DNA of 64,000 nt from Astrocystis sublimbata (GCA_022453515.1 JAJNNY010000050.1:218090-282089), one strand, 5' to 3'; positions 1 to 11,043 are shown, numbered from the stretch's first letter. A program made the numbers and translations. Notes: generated by a model not told the origin, from the sequence alone.

Positions 1-737
1 GCCTCCTTCAGCTGGACGAGGACCTCGCGGGCGGCCTTCTTCTTGCTGTAGCGCATCTGGACGATGGCGTCGTCGACGGTCTTGCCGGCGATCTGGCGCG
101 ACAGGTGGCCGAGCTTCTTGTAGCTGGTGGGCAGCATGTTGCTCTTGCTGGTGACCTCCTTCTCGGTGCGCTTGAGCATGTCGTCACGCGTCTCCTTGCC
201 GCCTTTGCGCACCAGCTGCATGATCTTCTTGCGCTGGTAGCGGACCTTCCAACGGGGGTCCGGGTTGAGGGCCCTCTCCATGTGCTCCTTCATGCGGCTC
301 TCGTTGTACATGTGGTCGCGCCCCATATTGGGGCTGTCCCTGGGGGACGTATCCTTCTTGGAGAGGGGGCGGTCGGGGGCGGCGGTGCCCTTGATGTCGT
401 CGAAGATGCTGTCGCCCTGGGTGCGGTCGGAGATATGCTTGGTGAGGGCCAAGTCCTTCTCTCTATCAGACATGGCCTTGGCGAAAGGTGTCGACTCCTC
501 CTTCTTCTTCTGTGGGGTCTTCTTGCCGAAGCCAAATCTATCGTACCAGGCATTTCGACGTTGTTCGCGGGGAGCGAGGTAGCGTAGGTGCGGCGAGGGT
601 CTGGCGATGGTGGCGCGGGCTGGGGGCAAGCATTCGTTAGCGGACGGTGATGCAGACGAGGACGAGGGTATTGGGTATTGGGTATTGGGTGACGTACCGC
701 CATGGACGACCTGGCGGGCCGGGAGATGTAGGCTCAT
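1..737 (-). CDS. Mitochondrial large-subunit ribosomal protein uL22m (partial, C-terminus outside window)
   Basis: Component of the mitochondrial 54S ribosomal subunit; L22 proteins line the peptide exit tunnel. Exon 1 is 737-698 (start ATG at 737) and encodes MSLHLPARQVVHG. A GTACGT..CAG intron spans 697-620, with a GCTAAC branch-like site. Exon 2 runs from 619 past the window edge. The joined N-terminus is basic, rich in Arg and Ala and poor in acidic residues, as expected for a mitochondrial presequence. The visible end carries the L22 signature GKTVDDAIVQMRYSKKKA near base 30-95, preceded by a basic fungal extension (RWKVRYQRKKIMQLV). The gene is divergent from the COX subunit gene at 1227, so two nuclear genes for mitochondrial proteins share one 489-bp spacer. 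I am confident of the family and fairly confident of the splice model. The C-terminus is cut by the window edge. Confidence 0.85.
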   Translation of the reverse strand, partial: MSLHLPARQVVHGGTSPNTQYPIPSSSSASPSANECLPPARATIARPSPHLRYLAPREQRRNAWYDRFGFGKKTPQKKKEESTPFAKAMSDREKDLALTKHISDRTQGDSIFDDIKGTAAPDRPLSKKDTSPRDSPNMGRDHMYNESRMKEHMERALNPDPRWKVRYQRKKIMQLVRKGGKETRDDMLKRTEKEVTSKSNMLPTSYKKLGHLSRQIAGKTVDDAIVQMRYSKKKAAREVLVQLKE

Positions 738-1226
738 GATGTGTGAGCTGCTCGGGTGCCGGATGAGCAGCAGCTTAGCCTCACTCACGGTAGGTACGTA
801 AGTAGTAAGTGAGGCTCGAGGAAAAGTCTCGATGGGTCCCTCAGGTGGAGACAGATCCCTGTCGCGGGGCCGACAGCCGCGCGAGCTGCCCACTCTGCCG
901 AGGATAGCCCGTACCAGTCGCCAGTATGCCTACCCGAGCCTACCTGTGCCCCTCCGACCTGCACCAGACCAGCCTCAGCCAAGCCCCACCTTCAGCTACA
1001 CTGAGGCCGAGCTGTGGCTTGTGCATGTGTGTGGCTGGCTCAAGCATGTCGTCGGTGAGTGACGGGCGGGCAGTCGCGCGAATAACGAATGAGGCCCAGC
1101 TCCATCTTCCAATCCCCAATCGTTCCACCGAATTGTCATCAGCCCAGCAAGCTTCCTCACCACCACCAACACCACCACACCACACCACCAACACCACCAC
1201 CGCAACCCGCCCCAGCCGTCTTCACA
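738..1226. promoter_or_regulatory. Divergent promoter region between uL22m and COX9
   Basis: This 489-bp spacer separates the two start codons and must hold both promoters. It contains a CCA/CAC-rich microsatellite at about 1156-1202, immediately upstream of the COX9 ATG and probably in its 5' UTR. I see no clear TATA box. Co-regulation of the two mitochondrial genes is inference from the arrangement only. Confidence 0.5.
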
Positions 1227-1716
1227 ATGGCCATCAAGCCTATCACTGGTGTATGTGCCCTCCCGAACCCAATGGCTTGCGAGGGGTCTGCAGCAGTGCA
1301 GTTCTTGCTCCCTTTGCCCCGGCGGACCGCTGACCTCGGCTCTAGATGCTCAAACGGGGCCTCGTCATCGACCTGTCCATCGGCCTCGGTACGCTTCGAC
1401 CTGCCCCCCTCCAGCTCCCAGCTTCGATACCGAAAATACAAATCGAATTGCTGTGACTGACTTTGCGCCGCAGGAATCGGAATGGTAATGGGAAGCGCCT
1501 ACTGGTAGGAGACCACCCACCCCACGATGACATGACGATTACCTCAACAACACCGACCGACCGAAACCAAAACCAAACTTCGCGATCGAAACAAAACATG
1601 CTGACTTTTTGTGTGCCCACCCCAAAAGGTACGGATACCACATGCCCCGCACCAACGCCCGCGACGCCTTCTACAAGAAGCTGGAGGCAGAGCGCGCCGC
1701 CAAGGCCGGTGCTTAG
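1227..1716 (+). CDS. COX9: Cytochrome c oxidase subunit VIIa (Cox9-like), 4 exons
   Basis: Small single-pass subunit of mitochondrial complex IV in the inner membrane. Exons are 1227-1250, 1346-1388, 1474-1504 and 1629-1716; every intron starts GT and ends AG. The joined product has 61 residues: it starts MAIKPITGMLKRGLVIDLSI, continues with a Gly-rich hydrophobic helix (about residues 14-35), and ends YGYHMPRTNARDAFYKKLE followed by a short Lys/Ala tail. Length and layout match fungal Cox9/COX7A (yeast Cox9 is 59 residues), including the conserved [WY]G[YF]H turn after the membrane helix. Three introns in 186 coding bases is intron-dense, and no continuous open frame reveals the gene. It is divergent from uL22m. 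Confidence is high because all four junctions keep phase and restore the family sequence. Confidence 0.88.
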
Positions 1717-3011
1717 ACGAGCCATGGTCCGAGAAACGAGACTCGACGACAGGAAGAAGGGAGACGGGCAAACCTATAGACGAGGGCGGCCACAGACATC
1801 CGTCCTCCCGTGTACAGCTGCGGCGACTTAGAGCATTATTAGGTGGTGGTGGGGCATTTCGGGAAAACAATACCAGAAATTTATACCCGAGAATGGTGCA
1901 TTGAACTACTACACGATCCCGCTTCGCCGACTTTCCGGATCCAAGTTTCATCTGACCGGGAAATACTTGTTTTCAGTGCATTGTATGTATGTCCTTGAGA
2001 CAATTACTGCGGCAAGGATGGTGACTGTGGAGCGATGAAGTCGCTGCTTGCATTTATTGTGACTTGCAACTCGGATTCCCGCGAATACTGAGCTGTGGAT
2101 TGGGACGATTTTCAATATTTTATGGTGATGTCTGAAGTCAGTCTGACTTGATTGTCATGCCATGGATGTATCCTCAGTGGTGAGGCGCCACGTAAAATAG
2201 GTGAGACGGTCTTTCGTACCTCGGCATATAGTCTGATAAATGAATCCAATGTTCAAGGCCTTAAACCAACCTTGATTCCACTTGGTCCTATAATCACTAT
2301 CCGAGGTCATAGACTGCCTACGTTTCAATAAGTTCTGTATTGCCTGCTAACAATCAAATCACGAAAAGCATGTACTCTATTTGAGAGAGGATCTATAAAT
2401 GGTGCTCTATTCACAAGGTTATTCTGAAAAGCGCCTCATCTACCATCTATTTTGTGTAGCGCCTCGAGTGGTTACCTTTTGGTCGAGACTAGGGATCTAT
2501 TATTACGGTGTTCCGCTAATATGTCTCGACATGTTCATCTGTGCGATGCAGTCGACAGTGCGCGAAAGCTGGCCGAATTGCGACCAGATCGTAGGGATGA
2601 AGTTACATTCTAAACCATTCGTTGGCTCTCGTAGGCACTGAGTGATATATTAGATTCGAGATAGACTTGATTGGTCGTCCATTACAAGCAAGACGCATGT
2701 GTGCCTATGAACATGAACATGAACAAGAACCACGCCAAGTCCCGCCAATAGAAAGAAAGCAAGCCAACGCCCGTAAACTCCAAGCTCCAGAATATGTAAC
2801 CATAGAAATGCAGCATACAATTCATTAGGCATGCAAAGACGGTTTCGCTCAATTGCAAGCATTTGAAGGTGAGACGTTTCCAGGCTGAGAAACGTCCGTT
2901 TCAGCAGCACCTTGAGCTCACCCAGCGACAGTAGCTTCAAGCCCCACCAACGTCATCTCCAACACCACACACCACACACCACCACATCGGGAGTGAGGTT
3001 CCTACTGTAAC
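1717..3011. other. Intergenic, no gene seen
   Basis: Region between the 3' ends of COX9 (+) and SOM1 (-), so it should contain two convergent 3' UTRs. It holds short open frames with no recognisable domain (for example 2399-2641 + and 2650-2940 -). No RNA gene or repeat was recognised. Confidence 0.6.
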
Positions 3012-3638
3012 CTACTTCTCCACCGCATCATCTGGATGCGCTTCCCTGCCCTCCCACATCGTGGTCTCGACTGTGAACGGGCCTTTTTGATCGTGGCAGC
3101 TGTTGTTGCGAGCACGAGTCAGTTTCACTCGGGGAGTAACAGCGAATGCAATCATCCTCATCCTCATCGATTCGTGGTTTAGTTATTGCAATTGAGTTTT
3201 TGAATCGAAGGCAATAAAAATCACACCTAACCTTACCCACACACATACGCCAACACATACGCCAATACACAAAAACGCACACCAATCAAAGCAAGAACAA
3301 ACTTGAGAAGGAAGGAAGTGCAAAAGCACCAAGCAGAACAGAACAGAAAACCACAATACGAAAAAGAGATGAAGGAATAAAGTGACGAAAGAAGAAGAAG
3401 GAAGAGAGAGAAAAGAGAGAAAAAGAACGCACCGTCGAAACCAGCGCTGCACAGGCCAGCAGCGCACGGGGCTATCGCGCAGGTCGGGCCGGTCGATCTG
3501 GCAGTCGTACTGGACCATCGACAGCAGCTCGCACGCCGACAGGTCGATCCGCCCACCTTTGCGCCGCTTGCCGTCAACGTCCTTCTGGATCTCCGAGGGC
3601 AGCTGCGAGGCGGGGAAAACGCGGCAGGGGGGCGACAT
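3012..3638 (-). CDS. SOM1: SOM1, inner membrane peptidase (IMP) complex subunit
   Basis: Som1 associates with the mitochondrial inner membrane peptidase (Imp1/Imp2), which removes sorting sequences from proteins of the intermembrane space. Exon 1 is 3638-3433, a GTGCGT..CAG intron spans 3432-3100 (333 nt), and exon 2 is 3099-3012. The product has 97 residues. Exon 1 has MSPPCRVFPASQLPSEIQ, a basic GKRRKGGR stretch, an LSACELLSMVQYDC block, and the signature SPVRCWPVQRWFRRC, whose last Arg codon is split by the intron. Exon 2 continues HDQKGPFTVETTMWEG, which is the Som1 family ending. The spaced Cys residues fit the conserved Cys pattern of the family. Reading through the intron would give a spurious hydrophobic tail, so the spliced form is preferred. 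It is divergent from the gene at 3786 with only 147 bp between start codons. Confidence 0.87.
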
Positions 3639-3785
3639 TTCGTATACGTACGTGCACGGATTGGAAAGGGGAAGGAGAGATTTGGGGTTTGAGAATTTGG
3701 GGTTGTTGAGTGCACTTGGTTGGTGTTAGGTGGTGCTGAAGTTAGGTGAGACGAGACAGGACCAGACGAGGTACGAAGGTGAGCG

Positions 3786-5051
3786 ATGGATCCGGCGGGC
3801 GCCAAGCGCGTAGGCGCTGGATTGCTTGGGGACGTGGAGGAGGAGAGCTTGGATGAGGTATGTGGTTTTTCTCTTTCCTTGCTTTTTATTTAATTCAAGT
3901 TTTTTCCTCCTCTGAATCTGCGAAAATGAGTTGGCCAAGATTGTTTTCTTGGGGGTGGTGATGGTGTTCTCATCTAAGGTCACTCATCCATCCTCATCTC
4001 CTGCGCGGGTGGATCTTATCTTATCGCCGCCCGCCATCATTGATTGAAGCAGTCTTAGACCTTAACTCACCTCATCTTGTCTCATCTCAATCCACGTCTG
4101 ATCTAGCAAGCTCATAATATTTCACTCCTCCTTTCATAAGCAGACTCTTATTTCGCACTTTCTACAAATTATTTTCCAATTCACAACCCCACAATACACA
4201 CATAATAGCAACCCACCTAACACACAGCAACTAACTAACCCCCTCCACAGCTCCTAGCCTCGCTTCGCGCGCCCTTCTCCCCACACCAACACCCGACCGG
4301 GGCCGGCGCCCGCGTGCCACACCTTCCGATGCGCGAGCTCGCGGCCCTGACGACACGGTACCAGCGCGCAACCGGCTCCGCGCCCCTGATGTCGGTGAAC
4401 GGCCGCTACCTGCCGTTCCTGTACCACCTGCTGTCGACGCTTCTGGCGGCGCCGCATTGCTATACCGTTGTGGTCATCGATGTCGAGGGGAAGTTTGATG
4501 TTACAAGGTTGGTGAGGCCTGGTATGAGCAGGAGGATGGGGAATGATACTCGAGCTGGGAATGCGAATCAGATGAAGGTGAGTGGAAAGGGCAAGGGTAA
4601 GGGAGTGGAATATGAGAAAGGGAGGGAGAAAGGGAGGACGAATGAGGAAAATCCAAACAACTACCCAGCAACCCCCGCCGACCTCGCCCACCTGCACATC
4701 TTCCGCCCCGACCGCGACCGCGACCACAGCTACAACACTCCTGATTACGTCCGCTCCGTTCTTGCTCAGCTGGACGATTTCATGGTCTACGGAACAGGGA
4801 CACACGGCAGCTCGGCGCGCGAGTGGTGGGGCACGGTGCTCATCGGCGGCGGCACGGGCGGGACGGTCAATGCGGGGTATAAAGGGTGGTTGAAGGTTGA
4901 GTGTGAGGAAGTCCCTGGGTTTATGTGGGGGATCAGTCTTGAGGAGGCGTGTGTTGAGAGAGAGGCGAGGAAGCGCGCGGTTGAAGGGAAGGGGTGGGAG
5001 GTTCGGTGTGCGTGGGGGGTGTATGGTTGGATGGGGAGGGAGAGAGGGTAG
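3786..5051 (+). CDS. Possible Rad51-paralogue (XRCC2-like) protein with degenerate nucleotide site
   Basis: Two exons: 3786-3857 (MDPAGAKRVGAGLLGDVEEESLDE) and 4251-5051, with a 393-nt intron that starts GTATGT and ends CTAACTAAC..CCACAG. The product has 290 residues. The best match I can make by eye is the RecA-fold XRCC2 type: a VNGRYLPFLYHLLSTLL helix where XRCC2 has its P-loop and YHL helix, then YTVVVIDVEGKFDVTRLV where XRCC2 has a beta strand ending in FD..RLV. It then has LAHLHIFRPDR, a REWWGTVLIGGG strand and a C-terminal ISLEEACVERE helix. No GxxxxGK[ST] P-loop is present, so ATP binding is doubtful. A charged KGKGKG..KGREKGR insert near residues 134-160 may be a disordered loop or a missed in-frame intron. 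The assignment is tentative; the coding nature is well supported by phase and composition. Confidence 0.5.
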
Positions 5052-5220
5052 AGTAGGGTGTGTGAATGTACTTATAGTTCGTAAGGAATGACTTTCTATT
5101 TACTAAGGTAGGTAGGTATATGAATATGAATATGTAGGTTGGCTGTTGTTTCGTAAAAGCTTGGATATATGTGAGTAGAAGAAAAGAAGTAGAAAATTCA
5201 AAGAAAAAGAACTAAAAATT

Positions 5221-5311
5221 AGGCCACCCCCGGATTCAAACCGGAATCTTCTACCCTAGCCCGAGTAATGATCTAGGTACGTAGATGTGTTACCATTCAC
5301 ACCAGGTGGCC
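5221..5311 (-). tRNA. tRNA-like gene, isotype unresolved
   Basis: On the minus strand the 7-base ends GGCCACC and GGTGGCC pair perfectly as an acceptor stem. A T arm TCCGG-TTTGAAT-CCGGG precedes the 3' half, and GTGT..GGTA..ACAC fits a D arm. A T-run (TTTTT) follows the 3' end, as expected for a Pol III terminator. The middle can fold in two ways. One is an anticodon stem TCTAC/GTAGA enclosing a 26-nt loop, that is a 7-nt loop plus a 19-nt intron. The other is a class II form with a variable-arm stem TACTC/GGGTA. Neither gives a standard anticodon with confidence, so this may be a tRNA pseudogene. Confidence 0.45.
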
Positions 5312-5724
5312 CTCCTTCTGGCTTCGTCGTGGAGCTTGCTTGGCATGATCCACTATGCCAAGACATATCAAGATGGTGGATCCACCCCCGCATCGACGGT
5401 TTGGTGTGTTAGGCCTATGCCGAATCAAGAATGCCAAGGCCTAGCGCACCGGCCAGCAAGCTCAACTCCAAGTCTTTTTGATGCTTGATGCTCGATGCTC
5501 TGATCTACCTAGGTATTCATCCACTTTGAATCTGCGAAACCACTCCACCAAATTACATCTCCACGACACGGCTCCATCACAACTGCTCCTCCCACAATCA
5601 CCACACGACTTCCAACATATATCTCTCCGTGATGCACCATCCCTTTCAGGGAAACGCGCTGGTCCTACATCCAACTCAACTCCAATTGCTTCCATAGCTC
5701 TGATCTTGGTCGCGCTCCATCACC
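5312..5724. other. Intergenic / 5' flank of the FAR1-type gene
   Basis: 413 bp between the tRNA-like locus and the ATG at 5725. It presumably contains the promoter and leader of the downstream gene. No TATA box or repeat stands out. Confidence 0.5.
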
Positions 5725-7144
5725 ATGGTTTCGCCCTTCGGCGTCCTGATGCCATTACCACCAGTCCGGCATCCCAGCCATCTGCCACTTCAAGTCAGCT
5801 TCCACCCACAGCCGCTGCCCTCGAACCCCTCGAACCCCTCGAACCCCCCACAACACATCTCCAATGGCAACGACATCCACCCTCCACGTCTTCCCTCGCA
5901 GTCGCAGTCTCCCGTCCTCAATGGCTCGGCTGCCGCCCATTCCCGCCACCAGGTGCGCGTAGCATCGCCCACCCCTTTCGGCGCCATGTCATCGAACCTC
6001 AGCGACGTCGACAGTGACGACGACGACGCCCACGACGACAACACAAACCCATCCAGAGAACCTCGCAAGCGCCGTCCCTATAAAAAGCGCCGCCGCCTCG
6101 CCCAGCGGCCCCCTCTCGGCGCCCCCGCGCCGTCGCGTCAGCCCGTCGACCAACCCTTCAGCAAAGGGCCCTACCTGACCCTCGAGGACGCTATCTTCTC
6201 CCTCCAATTGCACGTCTTCAGCTCGGGCTACGGCGTGTCGCAGCAGCGCACCGTCAAGGAGAAGTCGCCTTCGGGCAGGTGTAAGTTGCAGTTGCAACCC
6301 AAAGTCCTTTCCCTTGAATGCGACAAACCAACAACATGTTAGCTAATCATCTGCCCCACCCCCAGACAATGCGGAAGGCGAGGTCATCCGCAAGGACTTC
6401 GCCTGCGACCGAGGCGGCAAGGAATTCAAATCCGTATCGCGCGGCGAGCGCAAGCGCGCAACCATCAAGTGCGGCTGTCCCTGGAAAGCAGCCATCCGCC
6501 TCTTAAAACGCGAGGGCGACCTCTGGTTCGTCGAGATCCTCTCCGCCGACCACAACCACCCCGTCACGCCCGCCGACCAGATGCACACCATGGCCTCGTA
6601 CCGCCGCTGGCAGCGCGAGAACAACGCCGGCATCCGCGGCGCCATCGCCCGCCTTGCGCGCGCCGCTGCCATGAACCCTAAGGATATAACCCAGTATCTG
6701 AAGGGCGGCGCCCCGGACCCCGACCTCGATCGCATCGATAAGCAGATCTTGCGCGCGCTGAGTATGGGCGAGAAGGAGCTGCCGGGAAACGACGCTGAGG
6801 GTGGTTCTGTGGTCTTCGATACTATTGCCAGACGCCCGGTTATTGTGCTGCAGGGTGGTGAGGGGGGGAGGCCGGTACCGACGTATGGGAATGACAATGG
6901 ACACAACCCGACGACTCACGCCTTTGACAACCCGGCGGATACGGCTGCGACAACGACGACGACATCAGCTACTTATCAACATACGTTCCTGAGAAGCTTT
7001 ACTACTACTGCTGCTGATGATGGGACTTCGAATGGGCTGCCGGCGCCTGTTGTGAACGATGGTGGTGGTGGTGGTGGTAGTGGGACGAGTGATATGGATG
7101 CTATTCGGCAGCAGCTGGAATACCCTGCCATCGGCCAGCATTGA
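5725..7144 (+). CDS. FAR1-type (WRKY-GCM1 superfamily) DNA-binding protein
   Basis: Predicted nuclear DNA-binding protein of 444 residues. Exons are 5725-6280 and 6366-7144; the intron starts GTAAGT and ends CCCCCAG. The N-terminus is Pro/Ser-rich with a PSNPSNPSN repeat from a 9-bp tandem (about 5820-5850). It continues with an acidic DVDSDDDDAHDDN block and a basic nuclear-localisation-like stretch RKRRPYKKRRR (about residues 114-126). The FAR1 domain covers about residues 145-245, crossing the splice site: YLTLEDAIFSLQLHVFSSGY, then FACDRGGKEF, KCGCPWKAAIRL and the zinc-ligating end ILSADHNHPV. Two Cys plus HNH fit the C2H2 zinc site of this family, which derives from Mutator-like transposases. 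Downstream, a helical RWQRENNAGIRGAIARLARAA segment precedes a Thr- and Gly-rich tail. Targets are unknown. Confidence 0.8.
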
Positions 7145-8267
7145 TGTGATTCTTTTGGCGTTCTTTTGACAGTCATTAGATAGAGGAAGGCACTTTTTGG
7201 GACTTTATTCGAAAATGTGAGCATTGGGCGTATGGGATATGTTTAGAGTTGGAGTTATGGCTGGGAGGGAAACAAGTTCGTTTTCCCCCTTATACTTACT
7301 GGCTTTTTTTGCGCTTGGCTGGAGGAATTGCTATCGGAATACTTCCGAGGTCGGTTGCGAGATGGAAAGGGAAAGGGAAAGCTGGGAGGAAGGAAGGATA
7401 GGTGGGAAGGGAAGGAAAGGAAAGGTAAGGAAACGAAAGAAAAGGGGTAGTAACATGGTAGGGCATGGCATGGATGAATAAGGCTAAGGAGCCGGGACAT
7501 CAGTTAAAGGGAGGCATCAAGTGAGCGTTTTGTGTTGATTACTATAATATCTGCCGATTATTGTGCTATGAGATAGCATTCACGGAATACTATATTGTTC
7601 CTGATAGTAAATCCTCGAGTTGGGCGCAATGAGGTCGTTTATGCCCTGGTAGCAACGTGATGAAGATAGGAGAAATATGTGAATGGGAAGGTGTGGCATG
7701 ATGCATTAAGGGATGTCGAACATGCTGTTGACTCTTATACATCTGTGTCATGTTTATCACCAAATATTTTTAAAAAAGAGAGGGTCATTTATCTCGCTCG
7801 ACTTTAATTGCGGCTTTCTAGGTCCGCTCTTAAAACGTGGATAATTAGGGGCAAGCCGAACTTCCTCGCTTTTGCCTTCTGGTCTGGTCAAGGCAAAAAT
7901 AGTTATGCAGGAAAGGGGGTCTTAAAAGATAATTATAGAGTTATATTCGCTCTTCCCACTTTCCCCCTTTTCCCCTTCTGGCGTATGTAATGCACTGATG
8001 ATATTCATTCCTTTTAGCATAGATATACCTCAATTGTAGGGTTGCTGTCCTAGCTCCCATACGCCTCGTACTGCAGTGCGACATTCAAGAATCGTAAGTA
8101 CTCAAGCCTTGATGAATTAAATTTACTACATCCCGGCACTTGACATGAGGACTGTAGCAAGTGATAGATAGATAAGTCCAACCCCCGAATCTCTACACCC
8201 AGTGCTTGCTCAGGCCGTATGAAGAATCCAACCCAGTTGCTTGCTCAACCGCCCCTGATTACCTAGT
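7145..8267. other. Intergenic, convergent 3' flanks, purine tract
   Basis: Region between the 3' ends of the FAR1-type gene (+) and the DUF1772 gene (-). It contains an almost pure purine run on the plus strand at about 7366-7448 (GGAAAG/GGAAGG units). The rest is AT-richer and I see no coding or RNA gene. Confidence 0.55.
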
Positions 8268-8827
8268 TCAGGAAAAGGACACAACAGTAGCCGTGACGCA
8301 ACACACCCAAGCACACAAGTCCACCGTGAGCGTGCGCCACACATGCAAGCGCAGCCAGGCATCGAGGTGCGCGACGTTCTGCGTCTTGGCGTCTTTCTCA
8401 ATCGCCTGCACGGGGCCGAGGATGAAAGGGACCCAGGCTAGATGGGCTAGGGCGAGGCATAGTCCTGTATTTCGTTCGCCCTCATGTCAGTTATTGATCA
8501 TTCATTACCCATCGGAGAAGGAGAAGAGAAGGAGAAGAGGGAAGGCTTACCTCCGATATACCATGAATAAGCACCGCTGCCGCTAGGCAGAGATCGAATC
8601 AGGGTCCCGCACGATATCGTCGTGGTGGCGAGAAGGCCGAGAACCCGCGGCACGCCGCGCGCGAAGAAGGCTTTGAAATAGCCCGGCAGGAGCGCGTTGC
8701 TGAGCGGCTTTAACGAGGGCTGGCGGAAGAGTGTCATTTGCTCGTATTGGTCCCATGCGAACCATAGTGATGATGTGCTTGATATCACTGGGAGGAGCCG
8801 GAGGAGGACGGGTAGGGCGGTGGTCAT
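8268..8827 (-). CDS. DUF1772 (anthrone oxygenase-like) membrane protein
   Basis: Exon 1 is 8827-8551 and exon 2 is 8464-8268, joined across a GTAAGC..TACAG intron (8550-8465). The product has 157 residues. It resembles fungal DUF1772 proteins: an N-terminal LPVISSTSSLWFAWDQYEQM helix, NALLPGYFKAFFARGVPRVL, a second hydrophobic helix, GAYSWYIGGLCLALAHLAWV, the family motif FILGPVQAIEK (about residues 107-117), and a final helix with LHVWRTLTVDLCAWV. Four membrane helices are expected. Some relatives act as anthrone or noranthrone oxygenases in polyketide clusters, but no polyketide synthase lies near this gene. A catalytic role is therefore not supported, and the protein is best called a DUF1772 membrane protein. 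Confidence 0.75.
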
Positions 8828-11043
8828 GGTGGTGAGCTTTTGGATACGGGAGGTTGGTGCGATGATTTGTGGTTGATGGGAAAGGGGGAGGTGAGACTTG
8901 GTGGTTGTTTCGTTTTGAGAAATAGTAGGGTTTTCAATGTAACTGTCAAGACTTGGCTTGCTTGCTCACTCCTCCTTGGAAATGTATCAATCTGCTTATT
9001 TTTGGAGAGTGTTGGTATGCAGGAGGTAGAAGAAGCGCGTGGTTTTGGAAATTTGTTGTATTTAAGGGATACAGCGGGCTGTTAGGGGCGCAGTTGCAGC
9101 TTTTCCATTAATAGAGATAACTATTCTAGCAGAGCATAATTATTAATCGGACAGAGTAGGTAAGTACATAGCAAGGAAAGTACCTTTTGTAACTATCTAA
9201 TACCAGACTCTAATTCGTCTGATTGATCTGAATCAATTGAAATTATTTTCGTCTTTGTCCGGTTGGCTGGCCCGCTGCAAGACTACGACAGTCAACCAAC
9301 ACTTCGCGGGCCTCGTAGGCGCTGCTAAGTCCTGAGCCTCTCACATTGTCGGTCACTGTTAGTTAGATCGTCTGTTCTGCTAAATACTGCAAGACATTTC
9401 CCTCTCGCTGCAACAAGGTCGAGTTCTTTTCCCAACCCGGTTTCATTTTTTATACAATCCTCTATCCTATCCGTCTTGTTCATTTATTTCCCTCCCCATT
9501 ATTACGACGTCACTAGCGTCTTTGTTGCCAATTAGTACGAAATTCCCAACCTATGCCTCTTCTAGGATCATTATCGTCCTACCACCTTACTGTTGGTGTT
9601 GGTTCTGTCGCACCAATTGGCACAAAAGCCCCCTGCATGCATCTGAGACTTCATACCCCCCAGCAACTACATTCTGAGCTGCCTCTCCCCTATTACACGT
9701 ATTTTCTAGCAAAACATCAACACACCGTGACCCATACTTCTATTATTTCTTTCTCTTGTGCGCCACTAGTTCATGTACTTGTACGCACCGCTCAAATAAG
9801 GATTGACGGGCAGAGGATTTTGGGTCATCTGTGATAGCTTAGAAAGTTCTCAAGTTGTAAGTGACGTAGCACGTGATCCTGCGAGCTGGAGGATCTCGGT
9901 AATATTGTCGAAGGGTTCTACTGGTCACTCACTCACTCTACGGCGTTGGGGTGCTTTCTCTAACATATCAATCAACACGGAATCGGTAGGGTTTACATAA
10001 TTATTGTCTATGGCGCGTTCGATCTGACAGTATTGGTTTATGGCGTCTTATGCTCGCCGCGAACCCCGCGTAGTGATGTCGCTTCACAACTCAATTCAAT
10101 CAACATCCAGTGGTGTCAAGAGGTCATCACCAAGAAATGTATAGTTCAGATCTCGCGATGTTAATGTGCCTGCGAAGCTCTATGTCTTGGTTGTCCAAGT
10201 AGGAGCATTATTTCGGCAGCAATATTTCTATCTGTTATAATTACATAAAAGTCCAGCAGAGGGTACCAAATTCAAAGGAGACGGTCAGGTATGTACAGTA
10301 AATATATCTCAACACTATGTCGAGAGGAATTAATCGATTCGACTTCATATTGCCTGCTCAGACGTCCCCATCACGGAAGTCGTCTCTGCGACCCTGGCTT
10401 CCGAGATAATTACTGTCCTGGTCATCACGGTTGGTAGTCGGGGTGGTGGTGTCCGCCTTGGAACTCATGACTAGTGCTCCCTGGCCTTTCGCATCCGGCG
10501 CAACTCGTTTGAACTGTTGGAAGAGTCATCCAATGGATTAGCAGGTCGCTGGCTAATTACCTCTGGCCGTATCGCCCCTAACGCTGGCGTAAGCATTTCG
10601 TTTTCGTCGAACTCATAAGAGCCTTGGGTATGAAAGGGCAGTAAGTATGTCCGCAGAGCATTTACCAAAAATAACACCAGCTAAATAACGGTCTTCGAGT
10701 CTTGTTATGTCTGCTGTTGCAAGATGACGCACAAAATGGCTGAGCGGCCTTGGTTGAAGCAGACAGTTGGTCGGAGTGACGGAGTTTTCGGAACAAAGGA
10801 GGTAAGGGATGGACTCACTGTACAAAAGCAGACGAAGATTGGTTTGTAAGCTAAAGAGAGGGATGGACTGTATAAACGCAAGCGAAGGCGATTTGTAAGC
10901 TAAAGAGATGGTCAAACTTCCAGCTTTAGAGTTGTTCCCTAGCTTCCTTCACTGCAAGTGATTGATCACTCGCTATGACTTGACAGAGATCCTTACAGTT
11001 TTGACTGGAACTCTCGTAGTCTTATAGGAAACTGTTGAATATC
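8828..11043. other. Intergenic between divergent DUF1772 and MFS genes
   Basis: 2.2 kb upstream of two divergent genes, so it contains both promoters. Around 10,355-10,677 on the minus strand there are two short protein-like frames (ends SSNELRRMRKAREH, and MSSKADTTTPTTNRDDQD). They are rich in polar residues and could be exons of a small unrecognised gene, but I could not join them with clean splice sites. Nothing else was recognised. Confidence 0.45.

Noticed and set aside
2399..2940. Short frames between COX9 and SOM1
   Set aside because: No recognisable motif or splice partner, and both lie in convergent 3' flanks.
4578..4668. A GTGAGT..CCCAG intron in the XRCC2-like gene
   Set aside because: It is 91 nt long, so removing it would shift the frame away from the conserved HLHIFRPDR..REWWGT sequence; reading through keeps it.
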